Source of the DNA: Arcobacter defluvii
Lineage (GTDB): Bacteria > Campylobacterota > Campylobacteria > Campylobacterales > Arcobacteraceae
DNA length: 64,000 bases
Assembly: GCF_013201725.1 (NCBI RefSeq)
Contig: NZ_CP053835.1
Span: forward strand, 2,728,001 to 2,792,000
Direction of reading: 5' to 3'
A model generated the notes under the pieces. It did not search any database. It saw only the letters and a program-made list of their open reading frames with translations, and was not told the DNA's origin. Below, piece after piece: positions 55,830 through 64,000 of the stretch. Every line of letters begins with the position of its first letter. The first letter of the stretch is position 1. Made by a program: the position numbers and the translations under genes.

Positions 55830-56713
55830 AAAACTCCTAAAACTAATACAATTATTATAAAAATATCTAAACGGTTTCTAAGAGATAATGCCTTTAATAC
55901 ATCATCTTTTTCTATTATCTCTTTTCCATCTCCAAAATATGGTTTATCTTTCAACTTACCAAAATATGAAGTAGGACCGCCAAGTTTAACATTTATAGCT
56001 AGTGCTAAAGCTGATATTGGAAGCCCAGCATTAAAACTATCATGTTTTTTCCCATATTTTTTAAACTCAAGCAATGCTTTTAAACTAAAAAATAGTATTG
56101 AGATTAAAATTGCAGTTATTCTTGCTGGAATAAAATTTAAAACATCATCAACTCTTGCACTAAATTTTCCAAATTTTTCATATTTCTCATTTCTATAACC
56201 AACCATAGAATCAAGAGTATTCACAGCTTTATAAATAAACGCTCCAACTATTCCAAAACATAAAAGATAAAATAGAGGTGCAATTACTCCATCACTAAGA
56301 TTTTCTCCATAAGTTTCAATAGCTGCTTTATTTATATCACTATCACTTAATTCTTTAGTATCACGACTTACAAGCATTGAGATTTTTTCTCTTTTAATAT
56401 TTATATCATCACTTGAAACTACATCTTTTACACTATCATAAAGTAATTTTGAAGACAAAGTAAAGGAAGCTAAAAATCCTTGAACTAAAATATTATCAAA
56501 TAAAGATAATAGATATGAGACTATAAATACAATAAACAAAAGAGAAGAAGTAAGTAATACTCCTCTAAAAATAGAATCTTTATAAAAATATTTTTGAAAC
56601 CAAGAGATATAATTCCCCATCAAAATAATAGGATGTTTAAAAAACTTCAATTCTTCAAACTCTCTAAAAACTCTATCTAAAATATATGCTATTAATGCTA
56701 CTTCATAATACAT
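55826..56713 (-). CDS. cbiB: Adenosylcobinamide-phosphate synthase
   Basis: A 295-residue membrane protein with about six helices. HPIILMGNYISWFQKYFY near residue 27, SRDTKELSDSDINKAAIETYGENLSDGVIAPLFY near residues 115-148, AVNTLDSMVGYRNEKYEKFGKFSARVDDVLNFIPARI near residue 165 and the NAGLPISALALAINVKLGG block are the CbiB signature. It attaches the aminopropanol-phosphate arm to cobyric acid. It overlaps the Cys-rich gene and faces the plus-strand SDR gene. Confidence 0.94.
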   Translation of the reverse strand: MYYEVALIAYILDRVFREFEELKFFKHPIILMGNYISWFQKYFYKDSIFRGVLLTSSLLFIVFIVSYLLSLFDNILVQGFLASFTLSSKLLYDSVKDVVSSDDINIKREKISMLVSRDTKELSDSDINKAAIETYGENLSDGVIAPLFYLLCFGIVGAFIYKAVNTLDSMVGYRNEKYEKFGKFSARVDDVLNFIPARITAILISILFFSLKALLEFKKYGKKHDSFNAGLPISALALAINVKLGGPTSYFGKLKDKPYFGDGKEIIEKDDVLKALSLRNRLDIFIIIVLVLGVL

Positions 56714-56808
56714 TGAACTTACAAATCCTACGATTTTAATTTTTTAATAAATGTTATAATTTCTAAATAAAATGGAATAGTATCATAGTTTATTAAAAGG
56801 AGTCAAAA

Positions 56809-58230
56809 GTGAAAGTATTATTAACCGGCTCAACTGGATATATTGGAAGAAGATTAAAACAAAAACTTCTAGAAGATAAAAATATAGAATTAAAACTCCT
56901 TGTTAGAAATAAAAATAGTGTACGTTCAAACTTACAAAATAAAATAGAAATTATTGAAGGTGATACTTTTAACAAAGACTCTTTAAAAGAGGCTCTAAAA
57001 GATGTTGAAACTGCTTATTATTTAATTCACTCTTTAAGTAATGAAAACTATAAAGACCTAGATAAAATCTCTGCTCAAAACTTTTTAGATGTAGCTTGTG
57101 AATGTGGAGTAAAAAGAATTATTTATCTTGGAGGTTTAGGAGTTAAAAATAAAAATACAAGTGAACACTTATTAAGTCGTATTGAAACTGGTGAAATTCT
57201 AAGTTCAAATAAAAATGTTCAAACTATTTGGCTTCGAGCAGGAGTTATAATTGGTTCAGGAAGTGCAAGTTTTGAAATAATAAGAAATCTTACAGAAAAA
57301 CTTCCAGTTATGACAACTCCCAAATGGGTAACTACAAAAGCACAACCAATAGCAGTAAATGATGTACTTTCATATTTATATAATGCATTATATTTAGAAA
57401 AAAAAGAAAATCTAATAGTTGATATTGGTAGTGAGCAATTAAGCTATAAAGATATGATGTTAAAAACTGCAAAAGTTTTAGGTTTGAAAAGATGGATAAT
57501 TCCACTTCCTTTTATGAGTATAAACCTTTCATCTTATTGGTTAAATCTTTTTACTCCTGTTCCTTTTTCTATTGCAAAAGCTTTGATTGAAGGATTAAAA
57601 TCAGAAGTTGTAATCCAAAATCAAAATGCTAAAAAATATTTCCCAAATATTGTTCCTATTTCCTATGAAGATGCTGTAAAAAATGCAATAAAAGAGATAG
57701 AAGAAAATCAAGTAATAAGTAGATGGAATGACAAAGGTGATGAAGTTTGGGATAAAATAGAGAATAAAGAGATTTCAAAAGCAATTTTTATAGATAGAAA
57801 AGAGGAAAATATTTCAGATATTGATGCCTCTAAAATTTATAAATCATTTATTAGTATTGGTGGAGCTAATGGATGGTTTGATTTTGACTTTTTGTGGGAA
57901 TTAAGAGGAATAATTGATAAACTAATTGGTGGTGTTGGACTAAAACGAGGAAGAAGAAGCCAATGTGATTTAAGAATTAGTGATTGTTTAGATTTTTGGA
58001 AAGTTGTTGATTTAAAAGAGAATGAAAGACTTCTTTTATACGCACAAATGAAAATCCCAGGTGAAGCATGGCTTGAGTTTAAAATCAAAGATAATAAACT
58101 AATTCAATCTGCATATTTTTATCCTAAAGGAGTTTTAGGAAGATTGTATTGGTATGCTTTGATTCCTCTACACTATTTTGTATTTAATAACATGATAAAA
58201 AGTATAATCAAAAAAGCAAAAAGCTTTTAG
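56809..58230 (+). CDS. Extended SDR / NAD(P)-binding protein with DUF2867 tail
   Basis: A 473-residue protein with a GTG start and AAAAGGAG upstream. The N-terminal Rossmann domain has TGSTGYIGRRLKQKL, LIHSLSN and YLGGLGV, as in complex I NDUFA9-like epimerases. The C-terminal part (about 315-470) has SIGGANGWFDFDFLWELRGIIDKLIGG and SIRDCLDFWKVVD-like text typical of the DUF2867 domain. Substrate unknown. It ends 4 bp into the convergent cobQ gene. Confidence 0.8.
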   Translation: MKVLLTGSTGYIGRRLKQKLLEDKNIELKLLVRNKNSVRSNLQNKIEIIEGDTFNKDSLKEALKDVETAYYLIHSLSNENYKDLDKISAQNFLDVACECGVKRIIYLGGLGVKNKNTSEHLLSRIETGEILSSNKNVQTIWLRAGVIIGSGSASFEIIRNLTEKLPVMTTPKWVTTKAQPIAVNDVLSYLYNALYLEKKENLIVDIGSEQLSYKDMMLKTAKVLGLKRWIIPLPFMSINLSSYWLNLFTPVPFSIAKALIEGLKSEVVIQNQNAKKYFPNIVPISYEDAVKNAIKEIEENQVISRWNDKGDEVWDKIENKEISKAIFIDRKEENISDIDASKIYKSFISIGGANGWFDFDFLWELRGIIDKLIGGVGLKRGRRSQCDLRISDCLDFWKVVDLKENERLLLYAQMKIPGEAWLEFKIKDNKLIQSAYFYPKGVLGRLYWYALIPLHYFVFNNMIKSIIKKAKSF

Positions 58231-59618
58231 CTTATACTTTTTACTAGATATTCAACATCTATCTTTTCTTTTAAAGTTGAGATAAAACTATCAACTGTTT
58301 GCTTTTTATAAAGTGCAAAATCAAATCCTATATAATCACTTTTTATAGATTTAAAATATTTTGTTCTAAACTCATCATTATCAAAAATCTTATGTACAAA
58401 TGTACCTTTGAAGTTTTTTTTCTCATATGACAAAGGATATTTTTGACACATTCCATGATGTATTTCAAAACCCTCTATTTTTGTTCCAAATAACTCATAA
58501 CTCTTTTTCTCTAAGATTTTCTCTTTTTCAAAAACTATCACATCATCAATCAAAGCAAAGCCATCTTCACTAATAGCTTCTTCATTTTCTAAAGAGTATC
58601 TATCTTCAAGGGTTTCAAACATCATCTCATATCCACCACAAATGGCACAAATATCTTTTTTGTAGTTTTTGATTTGTTCAAATAGACCAGTTTGCTTTAA
58701 CCATAATAAATCTTTGATAACTAGCTTACTTCCTGGAAGAATCACTAAATCAAACTTTTCTAAAGAGACATTTGAACTAACAAACTCAACTAAAACTTCA
58801 TCATCAGCAATCAATGGTTCAAAATCATTGTAGTTACTCATATATGGATATGAAATCACTGCAACATCTAGTTTTTTGTTTTTTGGATTTTGAACAAAAT
58901 TTTTCAAACTTGCACTATCTTCAAACCCTAGATTAAATGGAATATATGGTAACACTCCTAAAACTTTGATTTTAAAATCTTCTTCGATTATTCTAATTCC
59001 CTCATCAAATAATGACAAATCACCTCTAAATTTATTTACTATTACACCTATTACATTTTTTCTAAGTTTTTCTGGTAGTAGATTATAAACTCCCCAAATT
59101 GAAGCAAAAACTCCACCCTTTTCTATGTCTGCTACAAGTATGATTTTTGTGTTGTATTCGTTTGCAATAAAAATATTTGATAAATCTTTATCCATTAGAT
59201 TTAGTTCAACTGGACTTCCAGCCCCTTCTGCAACTATACAATCATATTTTTCATCAAGATAATCAAAACATCGCTTAACTGCAGGTTTCAACAAATCTAA
59301 ATCCCTATAATATTCTCGCACATCTTTGGAAGTTACAACTTTTCCCTCAACTATAAGTGAAGCAGAACTTCCTCGACCTGATTTTAGTAAAATTGGATTT
59401 AGATGATATGAAGTTGGAACTTTTAAAACCTCTGCTTGAAAATATTGGGCGATTGCTATCTCACTTCCATCATCACAAACATGAGAATTATTTGAAACAT
59501 TTTGTGCTTTAAATGGAACTACATTTACTCCTAAATCTTGAAGGATTTTAGCAATTACAAAAGTTATTGTTGATTTTCCAGCATCGCTTGAAGTTCCAAA
59601 TATCGAGATATTATTCAT
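58227..59618 (-). CDS. cobQ: Adenosylcobyric acid synthase
   Basis: A 463-residue enzyme (also named cbiP) that amidates four side chains of the corrin ring. The N-terminal P-loop is GTSSDAGKSTITF, followed by PFKAQNVSNNS. The glutamine amidotransferase half has the nucleophile Cys in CAICGGYEMMF near residue 320 and the His in IEGFEIHHGMCQ near residue 390. It lies at the end of the cobalamin gene run; the unknown 341-residue gene is 0-1 bp upstream. Confidence 0.94.
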   Translation of the reverse strand: MNNISIFGTSSDAGKSTITFVIAKILQDLGVNVVPFKAQNVSNNSHVCDDGSEIAIAQYFQAEVLKVPTSYHLNPILLKSGRGSSASLIVEGKVVTSKDVREYYRDLDLLKPAVKRCFDYLDEKYDCIVAEGAGSPVELNLMDKDLSNIFIANEYNTKIILVADIEKGGVFASIWGVYNLLPEKLRKNVIGVIVNKFRGDLSLFDEGIRIIEEDFKIKVLGVLPYIPFNLGFEDSASLKNFVQNPKNKKLDVAVISYPYMSNYNDFEPLIADDEVLVEFVSSNVSLEKFDLVILPGSKLVIKDLLWLKQTGLFEQIKNYKKDICAICGGYEMMFETLEDRYSLENEEAISEDGFALIDDVIVFEKEKILEKKSYELFGTKIEGFEIHHGMCQKYPLSYEKKNFKGTFVHKIFDNDEFRTKYFKSIKSDYIGFDFALYKKQTVDSFISTLKEKIDVEYLVKSIS

Positions 59619-60644
59619 TTATTTATTATCCTTATAATCTGATATACCATTATTTGCAATATTCTCAATGATTAATTTATCAAAAGGTTTTTTTAAATTA
59701 TTTATGCAAAAAGTGTTTAACTTATTTCTTGAAAATTCTATTATTTTTAATAATTCATCTGAATAATAAACTTCATCTAAATCCTCAAACCAAAGAATAA
59801 AATGGGCAAATATTCTCAATTCCATTTCTTCAATATACCATTTTTCTGTTGGACAAATTTCTTCCATTAAATATTCAACTATATAATAAATATATAAAAG
59901 AATATAAGGCAATCTGCTATATAAATAAGCCCATTGAGTTAATTTTGAATTATCATCTGAAAAAATAAAGTTTATATTGAATTTATCCGTCTTTATTGCA
60001 TCATGTTCTGTAAATAAATGCATCGCGTGATTACAAATTCCATCAAAATTATCTTCACATCTTTTGTTATATCTTAAATTAGCAAGATATGAAAATGAAA
60101 ATAAACTAGTCAATTCTAATTTATCAAGTACAATATTTATTCTTTCTTCATGTCCTTTTATTCCAGTTTTTTTCATTGTTATACTAGGTCTTAATTCCAA
60201 AGGATTATTTGCTATACTTTTTCCAAACTCTGTTTCACTAATTAACATTGATTCTAATAGATATAAACTTTCTTGAATTGGTTTTCTTATTAACATATAT
60301 GTGATATTTAATTTAGCCTTTTTTGATGAATTAAGTGCTTCATAAATACAATGTAAAGTATCACTTAATAATGCAGGTAAAATAATTGTTTTTAATACTT
60401 TATCCCGATGCTTATAAAATTTATTTTCATGAAGAAATAAAAGAATATCTTCATCATTTTCAAGATTATTTGTAATTTTTTCATCTAAACTAAATTCATA
60501 ATCAAAAATATCCTGATTTTCACCACTTACTAATGTGTTTACTAATAAGTCATGAATAAAAAAGCATAAGTCATGTGCTGAAATAAATTTTTCTGGTAAA
60601 AAGTTATTCTTCATTTTAAATTTTCCATCAAAACTCCTAAACAT
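59619..60644 (-). CDS. Unknown cytoplasmic protein in the cobalamin cluster
   Basis: Up to 341 residues; a second in-frame ATG at 60614 (MKNNFLPEKFISAHDL) gives 331 and avoids overlap with the SDR gene. It is mostly helical and polar, with no signal peptide, membrane helix or recognisable motif. It has a histidine-cysteine region (CEDNFDGICNHAMHLFTEHDA near residue 200). It fits tightly between cobQ and the SDR gene. I do not recognise it. Confidence 0.6.
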   Translation of the reverse strand: MFRSFDGKFKMKNNFLPEKFISAHDLCFFIHDLLVNTLVSGENQDIFDYEFSLDEKITNNLENDEDILLFLHENKFYKHRDKVLKTIILPALLSDTLHCIYEALNSSKKAKLNITYMLIRKPIQESLYLLESMLISETEFGKSIANNPLELRPSITMKKTGIKGHEERINIVLDKLELTSLFSFSYLANLRYNKRCEDNFDGICNHAMHLFTEHDAIKTDKFNINFIFSDDNSKLTQWAYLYSRLPYILLYIYYIVEYLMEEICPTEKWYIEEMELRIFAHFILWFEDLDEVYYSDELLKIIEFSRNKLNTFCINNLKKPFDKLIIENIANNGISDYKDNK

Positions 60645-61323
60645 AAATCATTTTTTTAGTCATTCCACCATCAACAACAAAATCACTTCCAGTTATAAAA
60701 CCTTTATTTCTTAATAAAAATTTAACTACATCAACCACATCATCAGGAGTACCAACTCTTCCACTTGGATGTTGAAAATTATCATCTTTTGTTGGTAGAT
60801 AATCTTCATTTGTATTTATCCAACCAGGAGTTATTGAGTTCACTTTTACATCTGGACTTAAAGAAATTGCTAAAGCATGAGTTAAAGAGCTAATTCCACC
60901 TTTTGAAGCACTATAAGCTTCTGTTCCAACTTCACTCATAATTGCTCTTGTCGAAGAGATATTTATAATATGTCCTTGAGACTCTTTTAAAAAATTTGAA
61001 AACTCTTTTGATAGAATATAAGGTGCAGTTAAATTTGTATTTATTATATTTTCCCACTCTTCGATAGTCTGTTTTTCTAAAATCTTTGAAGAAAAAATCG
61101 CTGCATTATTTACAAGAGCATAAAGTGAATCAATATTTGTTTTTATTTTTTCAATAGTTCTAAGAAGTTGTCCTTTATCTGATAAATCACATTTATAAAA
61201 ATCTACTTTATCCATTTTATTTTCAACAATATCTATATTTATAATATGATATTTTTTTCTTAAATTTTTTGCTATAACTCTTCCAATACCATTTGAGGCA
61301 CCAGTTATAATGATATTTTTCAT
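60637..61323 (-). CDS. SDR-family oxidoreductase
   Basis: A 228-residue classical short-chain dehydrogenase: cofactor motif TGASNGIGRVIA, NNAAIF, catalytic Ser in INISSTRA, Tyr and Lys in AYSASKGG near residues 150-154, and PGWINT. The C-terminal FITGSDFVVDGGM is typical. It is co-transcribed with the genes around it (13-bp gap to the transglutaminase-like gene). Its part in cobalamin synthesis, if any, is unknown. Confidence 0.85.
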   Translation of the reverse strand: MKNIIITGASNGIGRVIAKNLRKKYHIINIDIVENKMDKVDFYKCDLSDKGQLLRTIEKIKTNIDSLYALVNNAAIFSSKILEKQTIEEWENIINTNLTAPYILSKEFSNFLKESQGHIINISSTRAIMSEVGTEAYSASKGGISSLTHALAISLSPDVKVNSITPGWINTNEDYLPTKDDNFQHPSGRVGTPDDVVDVVKFLLRNKGFITGSDFVVDGGMTKKMIYV

Positions 61324-61338
61324 TTAATCTCCTAAATA

Positions 61339-61947
61339 TTATTTATATTCTAATTTATTAATTACTAATTTTTTATTTTGAAATGGGTCAACTATTGCTT
61401 CTATTTCATCTAATTTATATTTCAAAGGAAAACCTATTTTTGAGTTTGTTGCTGTACTTTCTAAGATGTAAAATTTTTCATCATTCACATATAAAGCTTT
61501 TCTTTTTAAATCTATTTTTTCAAGATTAATTATCACAAAAATATGTTCAGGAACTAAAACAAAATATATATCTTTGTAACCTTTTACTTTTAAAAGTGAA
61601 ATTAAAAGATTTGATTTATCATCACAATCGCCAAAATTTTGTTCAACTACTTGTTTTGCACTTCTGGCAATACTTTCATTTATTTTATAAGGAATTCTTG
61701 TAACAAAATCAAGCATAGATTGTACTTCACAAATTTTGTTACTGTTACAATCTTTTGTTAGAAAATTTGCAAGTTTTATAGTATAGTCATCAGTTCTTAC
61801 TTGGTTTACATAAGTTGCATCACAAATATCAATAAACTGATTTTTAACTATAAAAAAGGAACTAATAATCAGATAAATCACATAAGCAAGAAATATAAAA
61901 GATATAAAAAAAGAAAAATATTTTAAAAATCTATTTTCAATCAACAT
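61339..61947 (-). CDS. Membrane-anchored transglutaminase-like protein
   Basis: A 202-residue protein with one N-terminal helix (about 10-32). The probable catalytic core has Cys in NFGDCDDKSNLLISLLKVKGY near residue 108 and His in VPEHIFVIINL near residue 135, then an acidic residue in ILESTATNSKIG, the Cys-His-Asp order of transglutaminase-like thiol enzymes. It lies inside the cobalamin run but has no known role there. It overlaps the aminotransferase gene by 7 nt. Confidence 0.75.
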   Translation of the reverse strand: MLIENRFLKYFSFFISFIFLAYVIYLIISSFFIVKNQFIDICDATYVNQVRTDDYTIKLANFLTKDCNSNKICEVQSMLDFVTRIPYKINESIARSAKQVVEQNFGDCDDKSNLLISLLKVKGYKDIYFVLVPEHIFVIINLEKIDLKRKALYVNDEKFYILESTATNSKIGFPLKYKLDEIEAIVDPFQNKKLVINKLEYK

Positions 61948-62954
61948 ATCTCTTCAAGCGCCCTTTTTAGTACTTCATTTGCACTTGAAGATTTTACAGC
62001 AACTCTTATAAATCTATCATCTAAAAAATCAAAGTTTGAGCAATCTCTAACCATGATTTTAAATGGTTTTAATTTTTCTTGAAACTCTTTTGCATTTAGA
62101 CTTTTTAGTTTTATTAAAACATAGTTTGCACTGCTTTCAAAAACTTTATCTATCAAATTAGAACTTTTTAGAATATTTTCTAACTCTATTTTATTTTTTA
62201 TATTTATGGCTTTTGAAATAGATTTAAAAAGTTTATCATCAAGTGCAGCTTGCAAATAGTTCGAATCAAATTGTGATAATTTCCACATAGGTTCAAACTC
62301 TTTTAGCTTTTCTATATTTGCTTTTGTAGAAACAATAGTCCCTACTCTAATACCTGCACTTGAATAAAATTTTGTCATTGATTTTAAAATATATAAATTA
62401 TCGTAAGTTTCTAGATATTTTATAGCACTAGATTTATCACAAAAATCTAAAAAACTCTCATCAATCAAAATCGTACAAGACTTTTCTATCCAAGTTTTCA
62501 TCAACTCTTCTAAATCATAATATCTTCCATCAGGAGTTGAAGGATTTACAAAAATTACAAAACTATTCTCTTTTACTTCTTGATTAATATTTTCAAATCT
62601 ATTTATTAGATTTAATTCATAGCCAAAATTTAAAGCAGCTTTTTTATACTCTAAATAAGCAGGCGAATAAATAGTACAAGTTTTTAAAGCTAAATGTCTA
62701 AATAGAGTAAAAATAGCGCTACTTCCACCATTAAAAAGCTCAATTTGAGAACTATTAACTCCATAATTTGAAGATATTTTTTTATATAACTTATCATAAG
62801 TTGGATATGAAGATATATCTAAAGTGTTAAAATCTATATTTATTTGAGGTTTTACAAAATTTATATTTGAGGATAAATCTATGATTTCATCAACTCTACA
62901 ATTTAACTCACCTGCAAATTTTTCTATTTGTCCACCATGTTCAAAAGTTTTCAT
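61941..62954 (-). CDS. cobD: Threonine-phosphate decarboxylase-type aminotransferase
   Basis: A 337-residue PLP enzyme of the class I/II fold. FEHGGQIEKFAGELNCRVDEIIDLSSNINF is the CobD/CobC start (HGG...DFSxNINP). The PLP lysine lies in LKSMTKFYSSAGIRVG near residue 203, and the C-terminal arginine is in DRFIRVAVKS. It makes (R)-1-amino-2-propanol phosphate for the nucleotide loop. It shares a 4-nt overlap with cobS upstream. Confidence 0.88.
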   Translation of the reverse strand: MKTFEHGGQIEKFAGELNCRVDEIIDLSSNINFVKPQINIDFNTLDISSYPTYDKLYKKISSNYGVNSSQIELFNGGSSAIFTLFRHLALKTCTIYSPAYLEYKKAALNFGYELNLINRFENINQEVKENSFVIFVNPSTPDGRYYDLEELMKTWIEKSCTILIDESFLDFCDKSSAIKYLETYDNLYILKSMTKFYSSAGIRVGTIVSTKANIEKLKEFEPMWKLSQFDSNYLQAALDDKLFKSISKAINIKNKIELENILKSSNLIDKVFESSANYVLIKLKSLNAKEFQEKLKPFKIMVRDCSNFDFLDDRFIRVAVKSSSANEVLKRALEEIC

Positions 62955-63697
62955 AATATTAAAAGTAATCCTATATTTAAAAGTATTAATTCAGTATGTT
63001 CAAGAGTAAATCCTAAACAATCTCCATTTACAAAGCCAAATTTATTGTTTAAAATTTTTAATACAAAATAAAAACTCAAAAGTGATAAAACAAATAAAAC
63101 TAAAACATTTGTTCCAATAAAAAGTGCGATTATTAGATAAATCAAAGCAAAAAGTTTAAGTTGAGAAATCCCAGAATTTGCAAAGGCTAAAGATAAAAAA
63201 CTATCTTTACTAAATTTAAAATATCCAAGAAGATAAATAAGATTTAATCTAGAAATTACACAAATAAGTAAAAATAGAACATACTGTTTTTCATATAAAA
63301 CATAAGTAATTATTCCAACTTTTAAAAGTACAAATGAAAAACCATATAAAGCTCCAATTGCACCAATAGTTGACTCTTTCATTATCTTATAAGCATCTTT
63401 TCCACTATAAGATGCAAACCAAGCATCAACCACATCTATAATTGCTTCTGTGTGTATAAACCCATAAAGAGCAAGATAAATAACCGCACATACAAAAGAT
63501 GCATATAAAGGATGGAAAAAATCAACTAATACATAATTTAAACCTATTACTATTGAAGCTAAAATCGCTCCAACAAGTGGCAATAAAACTAAAGTATATT
63601 TATAAGTTTCGTTGTTAATTTGCATATTTTTCACAAAAACTGGAATAATTGAAAAATATGAAAGAGCAAAGAAAAAGGCATTTAATAGTTGTTTCAT
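62951..63697 (-). CDS. cobS: Adenosylcobinamide-GDP ribazoletransferase
   Basis: A 248-residue membrane protein with about six helices, the last step of nucleotide-loop assembly. Visible are SYFSIIPV, HTEAIIDVVDAWFASYSGKDAYKIMKESTIGAIGALYGFSFVLLKV near residues 82-126 (the acidic DxxDG-like site) and NKFGFVNGDCLGFT at the C-terminus. It overlaps cobU by 4 nt and cobD by 4 nt, so the run is one operon. Confidence 0.93.
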   Translation of the reverse strand: MKQLLNAFFFALSYFSIIPVFVKNMQINNETYKYTLVLLPLVGAILASIVIGLNYVLVDFFHPLYASFVCAVIYLALYGFIHTEAIIDVVDAWFASYSGKDAYKIMKESTIGAIGALYGFSFVLLKVGIITYVLYEKQYVLFLLICVISRLNLIYLLGYFKFSKDSFLSLAFANSGISQLKLFALIYLIIALFIGTNVLVLFVLSLLSFYFVLKILNNKFGFVNGDCLGFTLEHTELILLNIGLLLIL

Positions 63698-64000
63698 TTT
63701 AATCTTCTTTCTAATCCAAATTTTACTTCATAAACCTCATCACAAAGTTTCACAAGCTCTTGTCCAATAAGTCCCGTAAAATCTACAAATTTTCGTGATT
63801 CTTTATCAAAAGGTATTATTCCATTTGATACATCATTTAAAATAAAAATTATATTTGCTTCTATTTTACAAATCTCTTGAAGTTGCTTTTTTAAAATCTC
63901 TTCATCAACTTCAAGATTATTAAAAAGCCACATAGAAACACAATCTATTAAATATGTATTATTCTTTTGTACAACTTTCTCTAAATTTTTTGCTTCTTCA
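63694..64000 (-). CDS. cobU: Adenosylcobinamide kinase / guanylyltransferase, C-terminal part (cut by window edge)
   Basis: The frame stays open to the window end, so an ATG at 63933 is not the start. The visible 101 residues include YLIDCVSMWLFNNL, FILNDVSNGIIPFDKESRKFVDFTGLIGQELVKLCDEVYEVKFGLERRLK, matching the C-terminal half of CobU (VDCxTxWL, VxNExGxGIVP, RxFRDxxGxxNQ). It phosphorylates and guanylylates cobinamide before CobS acts. Confidence 0.88.
   Translation of the reverse strand, partial: EEAKNLEKVVQKNNTYLIDCVSMWLFNNLEVDEEILKKQLQEICKIEANIIFILNDVSNGIIPFDKESRKFVDFTGLIGQELVKLCDEVYEVKFGLERRLK

Overview
The window is AT-rich and gene-dense. It looks like the chromosome of a member of the Campylobacterota, most likely the Arcobacter group. 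Supporting signs are the very A/T-biased codon use, frequent TTG and GTG starts, the HQWRQPLN-type histidine kinase box, an HtrA gene followed by a CprRS-like two-component pair, and single housekeeping genes packed into short operons. The assignment is inferred from protein appearance only; no database was searched.

Layout. 1-4110: thioredoxin reductase (cut by the window edge), trxA, alaS and a small membrane protein. 4118-12249: envelope and transport genes (SIMPL protein, MFS, two NlpC/P60 lipoproteins, AEC carrier, a 12-TM permease, EamA exporter) ending with panE. 12331-13929: maf and a di-haem cytochrome c peroxidase. 14248-23334: a long minus-strand run with dxs, hisC, pheA, lysA, fabI, tpiA, pgk and gap. 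23425-34833: nadD, rsfS, argS, tatA, crcB, plsC, purQ, purS, purC, a ctpA protease, a YfgM/BamB-like pair, truD and a DksA-family gene. 35044-38092: a four-gene ABC-transporter operon whose first gene seems to start with ATT. 38134-42162: a repeat-rich lipoprotein, a sensor kinase and a REC-GGDEF-EAL protein.

42269-50062 is the accessory part. A tRNA cluster (Leu-UAA, Ser-UGA, Cys-GCA on the minus strand) is interrupted by a 7.47-kb integrated element lying between a 22-bp repeat of the 3' end of tRNA-Ser (42406-42427 and 49872-49893). The element carries a TauE/SafE-type permease, a Pre/Mob-like relaxase with small accessory genes, a phage GPA-type HUH replication initiator, one orphan plus-strand gene, and a tyrosine integrase. 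The integrase gene is cut in two by integration. Its start codon, ribosome binding site and first 24 codons lie at the far left end (42363-42497), and the catalytic body lies at the right end (48599-49893). Joining the two ends as in an excised circle restores one continuous reading frame of about 454 codons. Paired 9-bp repeats with 21-bp spacing flank the core on both sides and look like integrase arm-type sites. This is the most interesting thing in the window: it resembles the attP-inside-int arrangement of archaeal SSV-type viruses, but in a bacterial mobilizable element.

50255-64000: ilvD, then htrA with a CprRS-like response regulator and kinase (the regulator probably starts with ATA), then a cobalamin late-step cluster (Cys-rich protein, cbiB, cobQ/cbiP, cobD/cobC-type aminotransferase, cobS, cobU cut by the window edge) mixed with two SDR-type proteins, a transglutaminase-like protein and an unknown 341-residue protein.
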